Origin: Hirschia sp. | Lineage (GTDB): Bacteria > Pseudomonadota > Alphaproteobacteria > Caulobacterales > Hyphomonadaceae | DNA length: 53,371 bases | Assembly (NCBI GenBank): GCA_002709235.1 | Contig: PAQI01000005.1 | Location: 236,463 to 289,833 of the forward strand | Direction: 5' to 3' | In this document: positions 16,453 through 24,769 of the stretch, piece by piece | Layout: each line of letters begins with the position of its first letter | How positions within the stretch are numbered: position 1 is the stretch's first letter | Made by a program: the position numbers and the translations under genes | Notes under the pieces: generated by a model | Databases searched by the model: none | What the model was told of the DNA's origin: nothing | What the model saw: only the letters and a program-made list of their open reading frames with translations

Positions 16453-17031
16453 ATGACCAGATCTGAAATCGAGGAAATGCAGGACGAGATGGAGCCTGCT
16501 TCCGCCTATGACATGCACCATGACGAAGAAGTTGTCGAAAAGCGCACGCTGGCCGCAATCGTCGATAACGAGCCGGGCGTTCTCGCGCGCGTTGTCGGCC
16601 TTTTTTCGGCACGTGGCTACAATATTGAAAGCCTGACGGTCGCGGAAGTGGATCGTGGACACCAGATGTCGCGCATCACCATCGTGACCTCCGGCACAAA
16701 GCACATTCTGGAACAGATACAGGCGCAATTGCTGCGTCTTGTGCCTGTGGCACGTGTGATCGACATCACCAGCTCACCTGCCGGGATCGAGCGCGAGCTG
16801 GCGCTGGTCAAGGTGGCGGGCAAGGGCGAAAAGCGCGTCGAGGCGCTGCGGATCTCGGAAATCTTTCGCGCCAATGTGATCGACACCACCAATGAGAGCT
16901 TTGTGTTCGAGATCACCGGTGCATCCACCAAGATCGACCAGTTCGCCGAACTGATGGAGCCTCTGGGCCTTGTCGAGATGTCCCGTACAGGTGTGCTGTC
17001 GCTCCAGCGCGGCGCGGAGCCGGGGGCTTGA
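16453..17031 (+). CDS. ilvH: Acetolactate synthase small regulatory subunit
   Basis: 192 residues. After an acidic N-terminal extension (MTRSEIEEMQDEMEPASAYD) comes the ACT domain (AIVDNEPGVLARVVGLFSAR then GYNIESLTVAEVD), which binds valine for feedback inhibition, and a C-terminal ferredoxin-like domain (RISEIFRANVIDTTNESFVF, TGASTKIDQFAELMEPLGLV). It activates and confers feedback control on the large subunit encoded immediately upstream. The N-terminal extension of about 30 residues before the ACT domain is longer than in E. coli IlvH, a common alphaproteobacterial feature. Confidence 0.96.
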   Translation: MTRSEIEEMQDEMEPASAYDMHHDEEVVEKRTLAAIVDNEPGVLARVVGLFSARGYNIESLTVAEVDRGHQMSRITIVTSGTKHILEQIQAQLLRLVPVARVIDITSSPAGIERELALVKVAGKGEKRVEALRISEIFRANVIDTTNESFVFEITGASTKIDQFAELMEPLGLVEMSRTGVLSLQRGAEPGA

Positions 17032-17086
17032 TAACGCGATCCGAATATTGCGCTCCGCTTTCTGATTGAGACACGTCACATCCATC

Positions 17087-17842
17087 ATGACCGCACAGAC
17101 CATCAAATCCCTGCTCGATCACCTGACGGTTCCGACGTCGGAAGCGCAGGTCGAGGCATGGCTGGATGATCTGCCAAATCCGCATGGCGGTCCTCATGTC
17201 GTGAGCTTCATCAATGCCCATGCGGTGAACATGGCGGATGAGAACGCTGCGTTCCATGAGGCGCTGCTGGGATCGGATGTCCTGCTGCGTGATGGTTCTG
17301 GCGTGAAGGCGATGATGAAGCTGACCGAGCGTGATCCGGGCCTGAACATGTGTGGCACCGACCTGATCCCCCGGATCATTGAACGCTATTCCAAAGGGAC
17401 GACGCGGCGCCGGATCGCCGTGCTAACGTCATCCGAGCCATGGAATGAAAAGGGCGCGCAGATCATCCGCGAGGGCGGCGGCGATGTCGTGCTGGTCATG
17501 GATGGCTGGCAGGACCCACAAGCCTATGTCGACGCGTTGAAGGCCACGCCTGCTGACCTGGTGATCCTCGGCATGGGCATGCCGAAGCAGGAGCAGGTCT
17601 CCATGGCGCTGAAAAACGCGCTGACGCATGATTGTGTCATCATCAATGGCGGCGCGGTGATCGATTTCATGGCGGGCAAGGTCGCCCGTGCTCCGGAAGC
17701 CTGGCGCAAGGCGGGCCTGGAATGGGCCTATCGCCTGAAAGAAGAACCCAAGCGCATGTTCGGTCGCTATGTCATCGGTAACACAGTGTTCCTTGGCCGC
17801 GCCATCAACCTCAAGCTCAAGACGCAGGAGGGGGATGTGTGA
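17087..17842 (+). CDS. WecG/TagA/CpsF-family (GT26) glycosyltransferase inside the ilv operon
   Basis: 251 residues from ATG 17087; a TTG seven codons upstream is possible. GT26 features: FINAHAVNMADENAAFHEAL, the acidic motif LLRDGSGVKAMMKL, MCGTDLIPRIIERYS, and the C-terminal GMGMPKQEQVSMAL, VIINGGAVIDFMAG and RAPEAWRKAGLEWAYRLKEE blocks. Relatives add a sugar (for example N-acetylmannosamine) from a nucleotide donor to a lipid-linked acceptor at the membrane, in teichoic acid, enterobacterial common antigen or exopolysaccharide synthesis. The odd point is its place: between ilvH (55 bases upstream) and ilvC (65 bases downstream), all on one strand and without a visible terminator, so it should be expressed with branched-chain amino acid synthesis. 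Donor and acceptor cannot be told. Confidence 0.92.
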   Translation: MTAQTIKSLLDHLTVPTSEAQVEAWLDDLPNPHGGPHVVSFINAHAVNMADENAAFHEALLGSDVLLRDGSGVKAMMKLTERDPGLNMCGTDLIPRIIERYSKGTTRRRIAVLTSSEPWNEKGAQIIREGGGDVVLVMDGWQDPQAYVDALKATPADLVILGMGMPKQEQVSMALKNALTHDCVIINGGAVIDFMAGKVARAPEAWRKAGLEWAYRLKEEPKRMFGRYVIGNTVFLGRAINLKLKTQEGDV

Positions 17843-17907
17843 ACCCATACCCCTCGACAACACCCTTTCAATAGTATTCAAGACACTCAAAATCAGGAGC
17901 AAACCCC

Positions 17908-18924
17908 GTGAAAGTCTATTACGATAAAGATGCCGACCTGGCGCTCATCCAGTCCAAGAAAGTAGCTGTCATCGGCTATGGCTCGCAGGGCCACGCCCAT
18001 GCGCTCAACCTGCGTGAAAGCGGTGTTGAAGTCTGCGTTGGCCTGCAGGACTCATCCAAGTCCAAGCCCAAGGCGGAAGCCGAAGGCCTGAAGGTTGTCA
18101 CACCTGCTGAAGCCACCAAATGGGCTGACGTTGTGATGATCCTGATCCCGGATGAAAAACAGGCCGTGCTCTGGGCAAACGAGATCGAGCCGCATGTGCG
18201 CAAGGGCCAGCACATCATGTTCGGCCACGGCTTCAACGTGCACTACAATCTGATCACGCCGCCGGACAATGTGGACGTTTCCCTGTCCGCACCAAAAGGC
18301 CCCGGCCACACGCTGCGTGACCAGTATGTGCGCGGTTTCGGACTGCCCGGTCTGGTTGCCGTTGCGCAGAATGCTTCCGGCAAGGCGCTGGCTGAAGCCC
18401 TGTCATACTCACGCGCCATCGGTAACACTCGCGCCGGTGTGATCGAAACCAATTTCCGTGAAGAAACCGAAACCGACCTGTTCGGTGAGCAGGCTGTGCT
18501 TTGTGGTGGTCTGGTCGAGCTGATCAAGGCCGGTTACGATACGCTGGTTGAAGCCGGCTACGCACCTGAAATGGCCTATTTCGAGTGTCTGCACGAAACC
18601 AAGCTGATCATCGACCTGATCTATGAAGGCGGTATCGCCAACATGAATTACTCCATCTCCAACACGGCGGAGTATGGTGAGTATGTGTCCGGCCCGCGCG
18701 TCGTGACCAGCGAGACCAAGGCGAACATGAAAGCCATTCTGGAAGACATCCAGTCCGGCAAGTTCGCCCGTGACTGGGTTCTGGAAAACCAGGCCGGTGC
18801 GCCATCCTTCAAGGCCACACGTTACCGCAACGCTCAGCACTCCATCGAAGCTGTCGGTGAGCAATTGCGCGGCATGATGCAGTGGAACAAGTCCAACCAG
18901 CTGGTCAACAAAGACAAGAACTAG
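17908..18924 (+). CDS. ilvC: Ketol-acid reductoisomerase
   Basis: 338 residues, the short class I form. GTG start with AGGAG at 17895. The Rossmann motif [17 protein letters not shown] is near residue 25, followed by a Ser/Lys-rich phosphate-binding loop ([14 protein letters not shown]) typical of NADPH-preferring enzymes. The C-terminal knotted domain has the metal ligands in [20 protein letters not shown] and the [17 protein letters not shown] segment. It converts acetolactate or acetohydroxybutyrate to dihydroxy acids in Val/Ile/Leu synthesis. Last gene of the attenuated operon; a strong hairpin follows the stop. Confidence 0.97.
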   Translation: MKVYYDKDADLALIQSKKVAVIGYGSQGHAHALNLRESGVEVCVGLQDSSKSKPKAEAEGLKVVTPAEATKWADVVMILIPDEKQAVLWANEIEPHVRKGQHIMFGHGFNVHYNLITPPDNVDVSLSAPKGPGHTLRDQYVRGFGLPGLVAVAQNASGKALAEALSYSRAIGNTRAGVIETNFREETETDLFGEQAVLCGGLVELIKAGYDTLVEAGYAPEMAYFECLHETKLIIDLIYEGGIANMNYSISNTAEYGEYVSGPRVVTSETKANMKAILEDIQSGKFARDWVLENQAGAPSFKATRYRNAQHSIEAVGEQLRGMMQWNKSNQLVNKDKN

Positions 18925-18945
18925 TCGTTTCGCGACAATATTAAA

Positions 18946-18992
18946 AAATCAGCCCCGTCGGATCTACATCTGGCGGGGCTGATTTGCATTTG
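18946..18992 (+). terminator. Terminator after ilvC
   Basis: A perfect 12-bp stem, 18946-18957 with 18974-18985 (AAATCAGCCCCG paired with CGGGGCTGATTT), and a 16-base loop. The T tract after it is short (TTT, then GCATTT), so termination strength is uncertain, but placement 21 bases past the stop is right. Confidence 0.7.
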
Positions 18993-19065
18993 AGGGCCCA
19001 GCGGTTGAGATGCTGAAATCTCCTAACCGCATGTCATCAGCGGCATCAAAATTGCTTTTGTCCCG

Positions 19066-19080
19066 TTAACTTGTTGTTAA
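19066..19080 (+). promoter_or_regulatory. Perfect CtrA-type box TTAA-N7-TTAA
   Basis: TTAA at 19066-19069 and TTAA at 19077-19080 with exactly seven bases between match the full CtrA consensus known from Caulobacter. It lies 28 bases before the TTG start of the small membrane protein gene at 19108. CtrA boxes usually centre near -35, which would put the transcript start almost at the TTG. Confidence 0.55.
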
Positions 19081-19107
19081 GTCCGCAAGTGTTTCGGGGG
19101 GAGCAAA

Positions 19108-19449
19108 TTGGATATCTCATTTCTGACAGACAATACGCTGACGCCAGTCCAGATCATTGGTGTTGGTGCAGCGGGAGTTGCCATCTGGATCGTCATGGCG
19201 GCGCTTCTGGGCCATAGCGCACGGGTGTTCATGGGCGTCGAAGGGGTGAACCTGGTGAATGATGCCGCGCTGGCCATCCTGGGCGGTGTGTTCACACTGA
19301 TCACCCTGCGTGAGTTTGATATCAGCATCGCTGACTTCATCCTCCAGCATGCGCCGCGTTCGGACAAGGAACTGGTCTGGTTTGCCGAGATCGCGACGGC
19401 GTCCTTTTTTGGTGCATGCGGTCTCAGGCTGGTGTTCGATCTACGCTGA
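19108..19449 (+). CDS. Small three-helix membrane protein of unknown function, possible CtrA target
   Basis: 113 residues from a TTG start. GGGGGGAG directly upstream (about 19096-19103) is an excellent ribosome site, and no ATG or GTG gives a comparable frame. Three membrane helices are visible: about 14-38 (QIIGVGAAGVAIWIVMAALL), 49-66 (VNDAALAILGGVFTLITL) and 87-110 (VWFAEIATASFFGACGLRLV). I do not recognise the family. The gene is isolated between the ilv terminator and a convergent exporter gene, with a perfect CtrA-type box just upstream, suggesting cell-cycle or motility-linked expression. That suggestion rests on one motif. Confidence 0.75.
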   Translation: MDISFLTDNTLTPVQIIGVGAAGVAIWIVMAALLGHSARVFMGVEGVNLVNDAALAILGGVFTLITLREFDISIADFILQHAPRSDKELVWFAEIATASFFGACGLRLVFDLR

Positions 19450-19496
19450 GCCAGGTCCCGCGCAAGTCCTGAGATTCAGGTCTTCGCGTCACCACA

Positions 19497-20408
19497 TCAA
19501 TGCACGATGTCGCTCGCGGGTGTTTTCGCTTCGCGCCGCGTGGTGAACCGGGTTTCAAAGGCCACAGCGAGGCAGGCAAGGATCACGACCACGGCACCTG
19601 CATAGAGCGTCCAGTGCGGGCGCTCATTGAACATGGTCCAGCCCAATATGGTCGCCCAGATCAGCGCTGTGTATTCAATGGGGGCGAGCTTCTGCGCCGG
19701 GGCCCGCGCATAGGCCAGCGTCATCAGCCACCAGATGCCGACGCCGAGAAGGGATGCAATGCCCAATAGTGTCAGCATGGCGCGCAGTTCCTGCATCGGC
19801 ATGGCAAATGCGAATGGCAATAACAGTATGGCCGGAATGGTGTTGGAAAATGCCACAATGGTGATGCTGTCTTCCTGTCCGGTCCGCTTGCGCAACATCA
19901 CCACGCCAATGGCGTAAAGCACTGATGACATCAGCCCGATGACGAGCCCCATCAATCTGTTGCCCTCTGGCGGAGCGCCCATGGTTTCCCCGGTCAGCGT
20001 GGCGATGGCGATGCCCGCAAAGCCTATCAATGTCGCGATGGCGGTGAAGGCGCTGATCTTCTCCTTGAGCAGGATGCGCGCAACAGGGGCGATCATCAGT
20101 GCAGCGGCAAAGATCAGCACGGTCGCTTCAGACAGGGCTAGTTGCGTGAGCGTGTAGAAGAAGCATATGCCAGTCGCTCCGACGATCAGGCCGCGCAGCG
20201 TGTGGAATCGAATCCCGGCCAGATTCGGCAGAGGCTTTCGGCGTATGGCCACCAGCGACAGCGTGAACGCCGCCCCCAGAATATAGCGCCACGCCACCAC
20301 CTGCATGACAGGTGTTTCCACAGCAAGATGCTTGATGATGGCATCCATCACCGATCCGCAGGCGACGGCCCCGGCCGCAATCATCATGGGAGGAATACGA
20401 TTGGTCAT
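19497..20408 (-). CDS. EamA/DMT-superfamily transporter
   Basis: 303 residues and ten predicted membrane helices in two EamA repeats of about 140 residues, the standard DMT plan. Repeat one starts MIAAGAVACGSVMDAIIKHL and contains MQVVAWRYILGAAFTLSL (the R in WRY is a common DMT feature). Repeat two has GLMSSVLYAIGVVMLRKRTG and ends with APIEYTALIWATILGWTMFN, the usual EamA C-terminal block. Relatives export amino acids, drugs or metabolites, or import S-adenosylmethionine; the substrate cannot be assigned. Single gene, convergent with the small membrane protein gene upstream in coordinates. Confidence 0.92.
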   Translation of the reverse strand: MTNRIPPMMIAAGAVACGSVMDAIIKHLAVETPVMQVVAWRYILGAAFTLSLVAIRRKPLPNLAGIRFHTLRGLIVGATGICFFYTLTQLALSEATVLIFAAALMIAPVARILLKEKISAFTAIATLIGFAGIAIATLTGETMGAPPEGNRLMGLVIGLMSSVLYAIGVVMLRKRTGQEDSITIVAFSNTIPAILLLPFAFAMPMQELRAMLTLLGIASLLGVGIWWLMTLAYARAPAQKLAPIEYTALIWATILGWTMFNERPHWTLYAGAVVVILACLAVAFETRFTTRREAKTPASDIVH

Positions 20409-20547
20409 GCCTCGGGCTGTGGCGCCAGTCGCATGACCGGGTCAAGGCGTTTCTTCGGCTCGCACATCAAGGAATCTTCCCGAGCCCTTGACTTTCCTGC
20501 TGACGATATGAAAATGCAAGTCATTCGCAATAAATGTGGAAGGGACC

Positions 20548-20760
20548 ATGACCATGCGACAGGCGATGTTTGACCGCAGCAGTGCATTTGAATCTCAGGA
20601 AAACCTGATCAACTGGCTGCGCACTCAGGATCTGGTCCTTCAGCGATGGCGTGATGATGTGCTGGCCCAGCCGGATGCCGATATGCGGTTCATCGAGCGA
20701 CTGGAAGCGCACCGGTCCTGGCTGGCCTGGGAGCTCAGCCGGGTCGAAGGCGTGGTTTGA
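20548..20760 (+). CDS. Small hypothetical protein (70 residues)
   Basis: ATG 20548 or ATG 20554, both just after GGAAGGGACC. The product begins MTMRQAMFDRSSAFESQENL and is soluble, helical and rich in Trp and Arg (LINWLRTQDLVLQRWRDDVL, RSWLAWELSRVEGVV). No recognisable family. It stands alone on the plus strand between two minus-strand genes and ends four bases before the stop of the 3D-domain lipoprotein gene. The good ribosome site and amphipathic pattern support it, but no homology can be claimed. Confidence 0.55.
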   Translation: MTMRQAMFDRSSAFESQENLINWLRTQDLVLQRWRDDVLAQPDADMRFIERLEAHRSWLAWELSRVEGVV

Positions 20761-20763
20761 CGT

Positions 20764-21717
20764 CTAATCCGTGCAGTCTGCATCATGTCGTGCTGAGAGG
20801 TGCAGGGCCGGCAGGGCATCGGGTGCCACGCGATAGGCCTCCAGCATGGCACCATCATGCGCGGCGAAGAGGTCTGTAAAGGGCGTCTCCCGGCTGTTTC
20901 CGGAGAAGAAATCAATGTGATTGCCCTTCACGGCACCGCCACGGTCTGCGGCGAACACATAGCCATCATGGGTGAATTCCGTCTCGCCGATATGGAACTG
21001 GCGACCGCGAAGTTCGGGAATATAAAGCGTCTCGCCATAGCCGATGAACGAGCTGTCAACGGCGATGGTGCGAAACGGAGCCAGCGGCCAGTTATTGATC
21101 CCGCAGCCATAGGCGTCACGAATCCTGCGAAACCGGGCGCGTCGCGTCGCGCGTTTGATATTGTCTGGCAGATTGCCCAGATAGTCGTCGCAATCTGTCT
21201 GCTCAGGTCCCTTGGAATCTATGAAGACATAGGCATGCTGTTCGCCATCAGGTGATGCGATGGAGGCAGATCCCTGCAGGGCGATATTGCACCATTGCTT
21301 GCGGCTGAGTGGCGGCGATATGGGCTGGTCATCCAGCCCGATCAGCGCAATGCCATCTTCCAGTGGTTCATAATGCGGGGTGTAATAGGTGGTTCCCCAG
21401 ATCGTGACAGGGTCAGGCAGGAGATCATCCAGGCCGGGTTCATCCAATGCAATGAACATGGCCTCGCGCCCGGAATGATCCAGAGCGATCTGCGGCGGCG
21501 CCGGCAATTCGATGTTCGCGTGTGGGATGAGGTAGTTTGTGGTGATGGCAGGCGCTGGCACCGGAGGTGGTGGTGGCGCGATTGGCTCGCGTGGGATGGG
21601 TTTTGCGACAATTACAGGCTGCGCTTCCTGCTGCGAAGGTGCCGGGTCGAGGCTACAGGCAGCCATGCCCAGAATAGCCGACAACATGGCCGGTAAGAGG
21701 GTGTTTATCCTGATCAA
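20764..21717 (-). CDS. Lipoprotein with 3D (MltA-like double-psi barrel) domain, probable lytic transglycosylase relative
   Basis: 317 residues from a TTG start, chosen because it supplies the basic n-region of a lipoprotein signal (MIRINTLLPAMLSAILGMAAC, lipobox-like MAAC with Cys21); the ATG at 21687 would leave a signal too short. A Pro-rich linker (REPIAPPPPPVPAPAI) leads to the globular part. The C-terminal 3D-domain signature is clear: VDSSFIGYGETLYIPEL, then YVFAADRGGAVKGNHIDFFSG, where the first Asp is the catalytic acid in MltA. MltA proteins cleave murein to anhydromuropeptides at the inner face of the outer membrane. Enzyme activity is inferred; the overall length is close to MltA (about 365). 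Confidence 0.8.
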   Translation of the reverse strand: MIRINTLLPAMLSAILGMAACSLDPAPSQQEAQPVIVAKPIPREPIAPPPPPVPAPAITTNYLIPHANIELPAPPQIALDHSGREAMFIALDEPGLDDLLPDPVTIWGTTYYTPHYEPLEDGIALIGLDDQPISPPLSRKQWCNIALQGSASIASPDGEQHAYVFIDSKGPEQTDCDDYLGNLPDNIKRATRRARFRRIRDAYGCGINNWPLAPFRTIAVDSSFIGYGETLYIPELRGRQFHIGETEFTHDGYVFAADRGGAVKGNHIDFFSGNSRETPFTDLFAAHDGAMLEAYRVAPDALPALHLSARHDADCTD

Positions 21718-21819
21718 ATCCGGTCTCTCTACAAGTTGACAGCGCGCTGTCTAGCAGATCTTCAACTCAAAGTGTGCTGACGGATTTGTCACGTTTCGCA
21801 AACCGTGTGCAATCGCCGA

Positions 21820-23505
21820 TCAATGGCAGCTGTCAGTTGGCGGCAGGTAGCGATAATAGAGCACTGTCGCCTTGTCTTCGGATTTCAGGAAATGCCGCCT
21901 GATCGCCCCTTGCGGGCTGGTCTCGGTGACATTGATCCCCAGCGCATCCGTCAGATAGGTGTGAAGTTTTTCCGGGATGGCGGGAGCATCGCGCCAGACC
22001 GCCATGCAGGCCCCGCGCTCAGGACCGGCGGCGGGGAAGCTGTCCACATCGAATTCGGCATCCAGCACCCGTGCGGTTTTCAGCTGGTGACGCAAATTGC
22101 CCGATAGCTGATATTCGGCACCGACAATCGTTCCCTGTTTGAAGCCTTCATCCTCAAGTGCGCGCGCCCAGCTTTCCACTGGCAAATAGGCCCTGCACTT
22201 GGCGACATTGCAGGATTTGATCTCCTGATCCCACTCGACAAATCGGCCCGCGCCGACGGCGACGACAAATATCGCCACAAGCACGCCAAAGGCCCGCATC
22301 GAGATGAAATAGGGCCCAGAACGCTGGACCTGCAGGAACAGCCAGATCGGCAGCGGCAACAAGACCTGATGCATCCAGCGCGCCTTGAAGGTCTCCGCAC
22401 CCAATGCAGCCACACCCAGATAGATGACCACACCAAAGAACATGGTGCGCAGCATCAGGCGTCGCCAGATGACGTCGTTTTCATCCTCTTCCACGAAGCG
22501 CCGCGGAAAGAAGGGAATGACGAATGGCACCCACATTGGCCAGAATAATAAAAGGAAGAAGATCGGAAGCGGCAGGGTGAACTCGATCAGCGCCTGCAAT
22601 AATGACAACAGCCCATCGCGCCTGCCACGCAGGGCCTCGATGATGGGATTGGCAGGATCGGCCAGCGCTGCGGCTGCATCCTGTGATGAAGTGACCGATT
22701 GGGCGAGACCGGCCAGCGACAATTCATTCATCCAGACCCAACCCAGATAGGGGCCAGCAATGATAAGCGCAGTCAGCAAAGCCAGCGTCAGGCCCGTCCA
22801 GGGCAGGCGTGAAGACTGGTAGACGCCATTGCGGTCTGGCCGTCCGCGTACCAGGACGGGGATGCTGAATGCAGCCATCAACAATGCAACCGGCAGCATG
22901 ATGTGAACATATTTTGCAAGGAAACCAAGGCCGACCGTCGCGCCGAAATAGATCCAGTCATGGCGTGACTGGCTGGCGAGCGCAGCCACGAAGGCATGCA
23001 GGGTGGCAGCCAGCAAGGTGAACAGCAAAACAGTGTGCATGAGGTCTTCGTGATGGCCCCATGCCGGATAATAGACCAGCGCCCACGCGCCCAGCGCTGC
23101 TGCCGACAGATCATTGCGATCACAAAAGCGATTTGTCTGCGGGTCGTACCATCTGAATATGATGCGTGCTGCCATGTAGAACGTCACCAGGCCCAGCGCC
23201 ATGATGATATATTTGATGGCAAAGAAGACGGGCCGTGACAGTCCGATGGACATGTCTGCAAGGGCATAGATCCAGGTTATCAGCGGAGGGTGGCGGAATC
23301 GGTAGCCCCAGTCGAGCGACTGGCTCATCAGGAGCTGTTCGGCCTCGTCCAGTGAAAACACGGGCGATGTGAACAGGCGGATCAGAAAATGCGCCAGACA
23401 ATAGGCGATGATCAGTCCGAAAATGATGATCGGACGTGGGGCTGCGCCATAATCTGCGGATCGCACGGGTGGCAGGTTTTGATTGCCCGTGTCGAAGGAC
23501 GTCAT
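21820..23505 (-). CDS. GT39/ArnT-like polyisoprenyl-phosphate glycosyltransferase (PMT_2 type)
   Basis: 561 residues from ATG 23505, 17 bases after the stop of the GT2 gene. A multispanning N-terminal part with the GT39 first-loop signature SPVFSLDEAEQLLMSQSLDW (acidic pair DEAE) and HPPLITWIYALAD; the HEDLMHTVLLFTLLAATLHA segment follows. About twelve membrane helices, then a C-terminal periplasmic domain (residues about 430-560). Relatives transfer sugars from polyprenyl phosphate to lipid A or proteins outside the inner membrane. Together with the upstream GT2 enzyme (a probable polyprenyl-phosphate sugar synthase), it forms the usual charge-and-transfer pair. Acceptor unknown. Confidence 0.88.
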   Translation of the reverse strand: MTSFDTGNQNLPPVRSADYGAAPRPIIIFGLIIAYCLAHFLIRLFTSPVFSLDEAEQLLMSQSLDWGYRFRHPPLITWIYALADMSIGLSRPVFFAIKYIIMALGLVTFYMAARIIFRWYDPQTNRFCDRNDLSAAALGAWALVYYPAWGHHEDLMHTVLLFTLLAATLHAFVAALASQSRHDWIYFGATVGLGFLAKYVHIMLPVALLMAAFSIPVLVRGRPDRNGVYQSSRLPWTGLTLALLTALIIAGPYLGWVWMNELSLAGLAQSVTSSQDAAAALADPANPIIEALRGRRDGLLSLLQALIEFTLPLPIFFLLLFWPMWVPFVIPFFPRRFVEEDENDVIWRRLMLRTMFFGVVIYLGVAALGAETFKARWMHQVLLPLPIWLFLQVQRSGPYFISMRAFGVLVAIFVVAVGAGRFVEWDQEIKSCNVAKCRAYLPVESWARALEDEGFKQGTIVGAEYQLSGNLRHQLKTARVLDAEFDVDSFPAAGPERGACMAVWRDAPAIPEKLHTYLTDALGINVTETSPQGAIRRHFLKSEDKATVLYYRYLPPTDSCH

Positions 23506-23522
23506 CTGGCCATGATCTGTCG

Positions 23523-24284
23523 TCAATCGTCTTGCCCCGCCCGCGGATCGTCCCATTCGGCAGCAATGCCATAGCCACCCCGACGAACCAGCCAGATCAT
23601 GCCGAGAAGGTCAACGATTCCTGCGCCCAATCGGCCAAGAAATCCGTATTTGGACTGACCATGCCAGCGCTGGCGGTCATTTACCGGCTCTTCGCGCACA
23701 TCCCAGCCTGCGCGTTTCACCAGGGCGGGGAAAAACCGGTGCATGGACGCGAAATAGGGGAGTTCGCGATAAGCCTGCGTGCGGATCAGCTTGAAGCCGC
23801 AGCCAGTGTCAGTGGCATCATCTTTCAGACAGAAACGGCGAACGCCATTGGCGACACGGGATTGGAGCCATTTGAAGCCACTGTCATTACGACTGGTGCG
23901 GCGACCCGCAATGATGCCGATGCGCGGGTTCTCATTGGGCACGATGATCGTGTCCCACAATCTGCGCGTATCTGCGGGGTCATTCTGGCCATCGCCGTCG
24001 AGCAATTGTACCCAGATGCCTCGAACCTCGCGCAGGCCGGTTGCCAGCGCGGCAGATTTCCCGGCCCGACGCACATGCGTGAAGACACGCACAGTGTCCG
24101 GCCATTTGTGCTCGGCCTGCGCCAGTTCGTCTCCGGTGGAATCGTCTGAGCAGTCATTGATGCAGATCACCTCGAACGGAATGCCGTTCAGAACGTCATG
24201 AATCTCCGATAATAGGGGATCTATATTTCCCGATTCATTGTAGAAGGGGACAAGTACTGACAGTTCAGGCGTCATTTCAGCCAC
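23523..24284 (-). CDS. GT2 glycosyltransferase, dolichyl/polyprenyl-phosphate sugar synthase type
   Basis: 253 residues from GTG 24284, preferred because GGGAG lies six bases upstream; ATG 24275 and TTG 24290 are alternatives. GT-A fold motifs: LSVLVPFYNESGNIDPLLSE, VICINDCSDDSTGDEL, and the DxD region VQLLDGDGQNDPADTRRLWD. The basic segment RRTSRNDSGFKW and the acceptor-side QSKYGFLGRLGAG are typical of DPM1-like enzymes lacking a long membrane domain. The reaction would load a sugar from a nucleotide donor onto a polyprenyl phosphate in the cytoplasmic leaflet. It is followed at once by the GT39 enzyme, expected to use that product on the periplasmic side. Confidence 0.9.
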   Translation of the reverse strand: MAEMTPELSVLVPFYNESGNIDPLLSEIHDVLNGIPFEVICINDCSDDSTGDELAQAEHKWPDTVRVFTHVRRAGKSAALATGLREVRGIWVQLLDGDGQNDPADTRRLWDTIIVPNENPRIGIIAGRRTSRNDSGFKWLQSRVANGVRRFCLKDDATDTGCGFKLIRTQAYRELPYFASMHRFFPALVKRAGWDVREEPVNDRQRWHGQSKYGFLGRLGAGIVDLLGMIWLVRRGGYGIAAEWDDPRAGQDD

Positions 24285-24372
24285 GGACAACTCCCGCCAA
24301 GTGTGTTTGCGGCGCGATGATTACTTTCAACGCCTGATTTATGCGATTCCACCTCGTTGCGGAGAGTGAGCC

Positions 24373-24693
24373 TTGGACATCTATCATATATGGGCAGACC
24401 TGAAAGACGGTCATGATGCGAAAACTTTCGCGGATGATCTGAATGCGTATCTTGGGCACCTGCGAGACCGTGGGCTGATCGAGCGCTGGCGGCTGACACG
24501 GCGCAAGCTGGGGCTCGCCCCGGATTGGGCCTGCGAGTTTCATATCATGGTAGAAACAACCGACATGGCGCAACTGGATGCCGCATTCCAGTCCGCAGCC
24601 AGCCATGAGGGCAAGGTCGAAGAACTACACAGCAAGGTCTATTCAGCCGTCAGGAAAGTCCAGTTCGCGCTCTATCGCGATTGGCCCGATTGA
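24373..24693 (+). CDS. DUF6614-family protein
   Basis: 106 residues from a TTG start, with GGAGAGTGAG directly upstream. The protein MDIYHIWADLKDGHDAKTFA continues with YLGHLRDRGLIERWRLTRRK and LGLAPDWACEFHIMVETTDM, and ends in FALYRDWPD. I recall this pattern from small alphaproteobacterial proteins grouped as DUF6614, which look like a ferredoxin-like (dabb/NIPSNAP-type) fold. No activity is known to me. The gene is divergent from the GT2/GT39 pair and 76 bases before htpX on the same strand. Confidence 0.8.
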   Translation: MDIYHIWADLKDGHDAKTFADDLNAYLGHLRDRGLIERWRLTRRKLGLAPDWACEFHIMVETTDMAQLDAAFQSAASHEGKVEELHSKVYSAVRKVQFALYRDWPD

Positions 24694-24769
24694 CCATGAT
24701 CACTTGGATTCGCACGGCTTGAGCCTATCTCTAACCTCATGCTGTGGGGTGTGAACGGATAAAGGTCTT

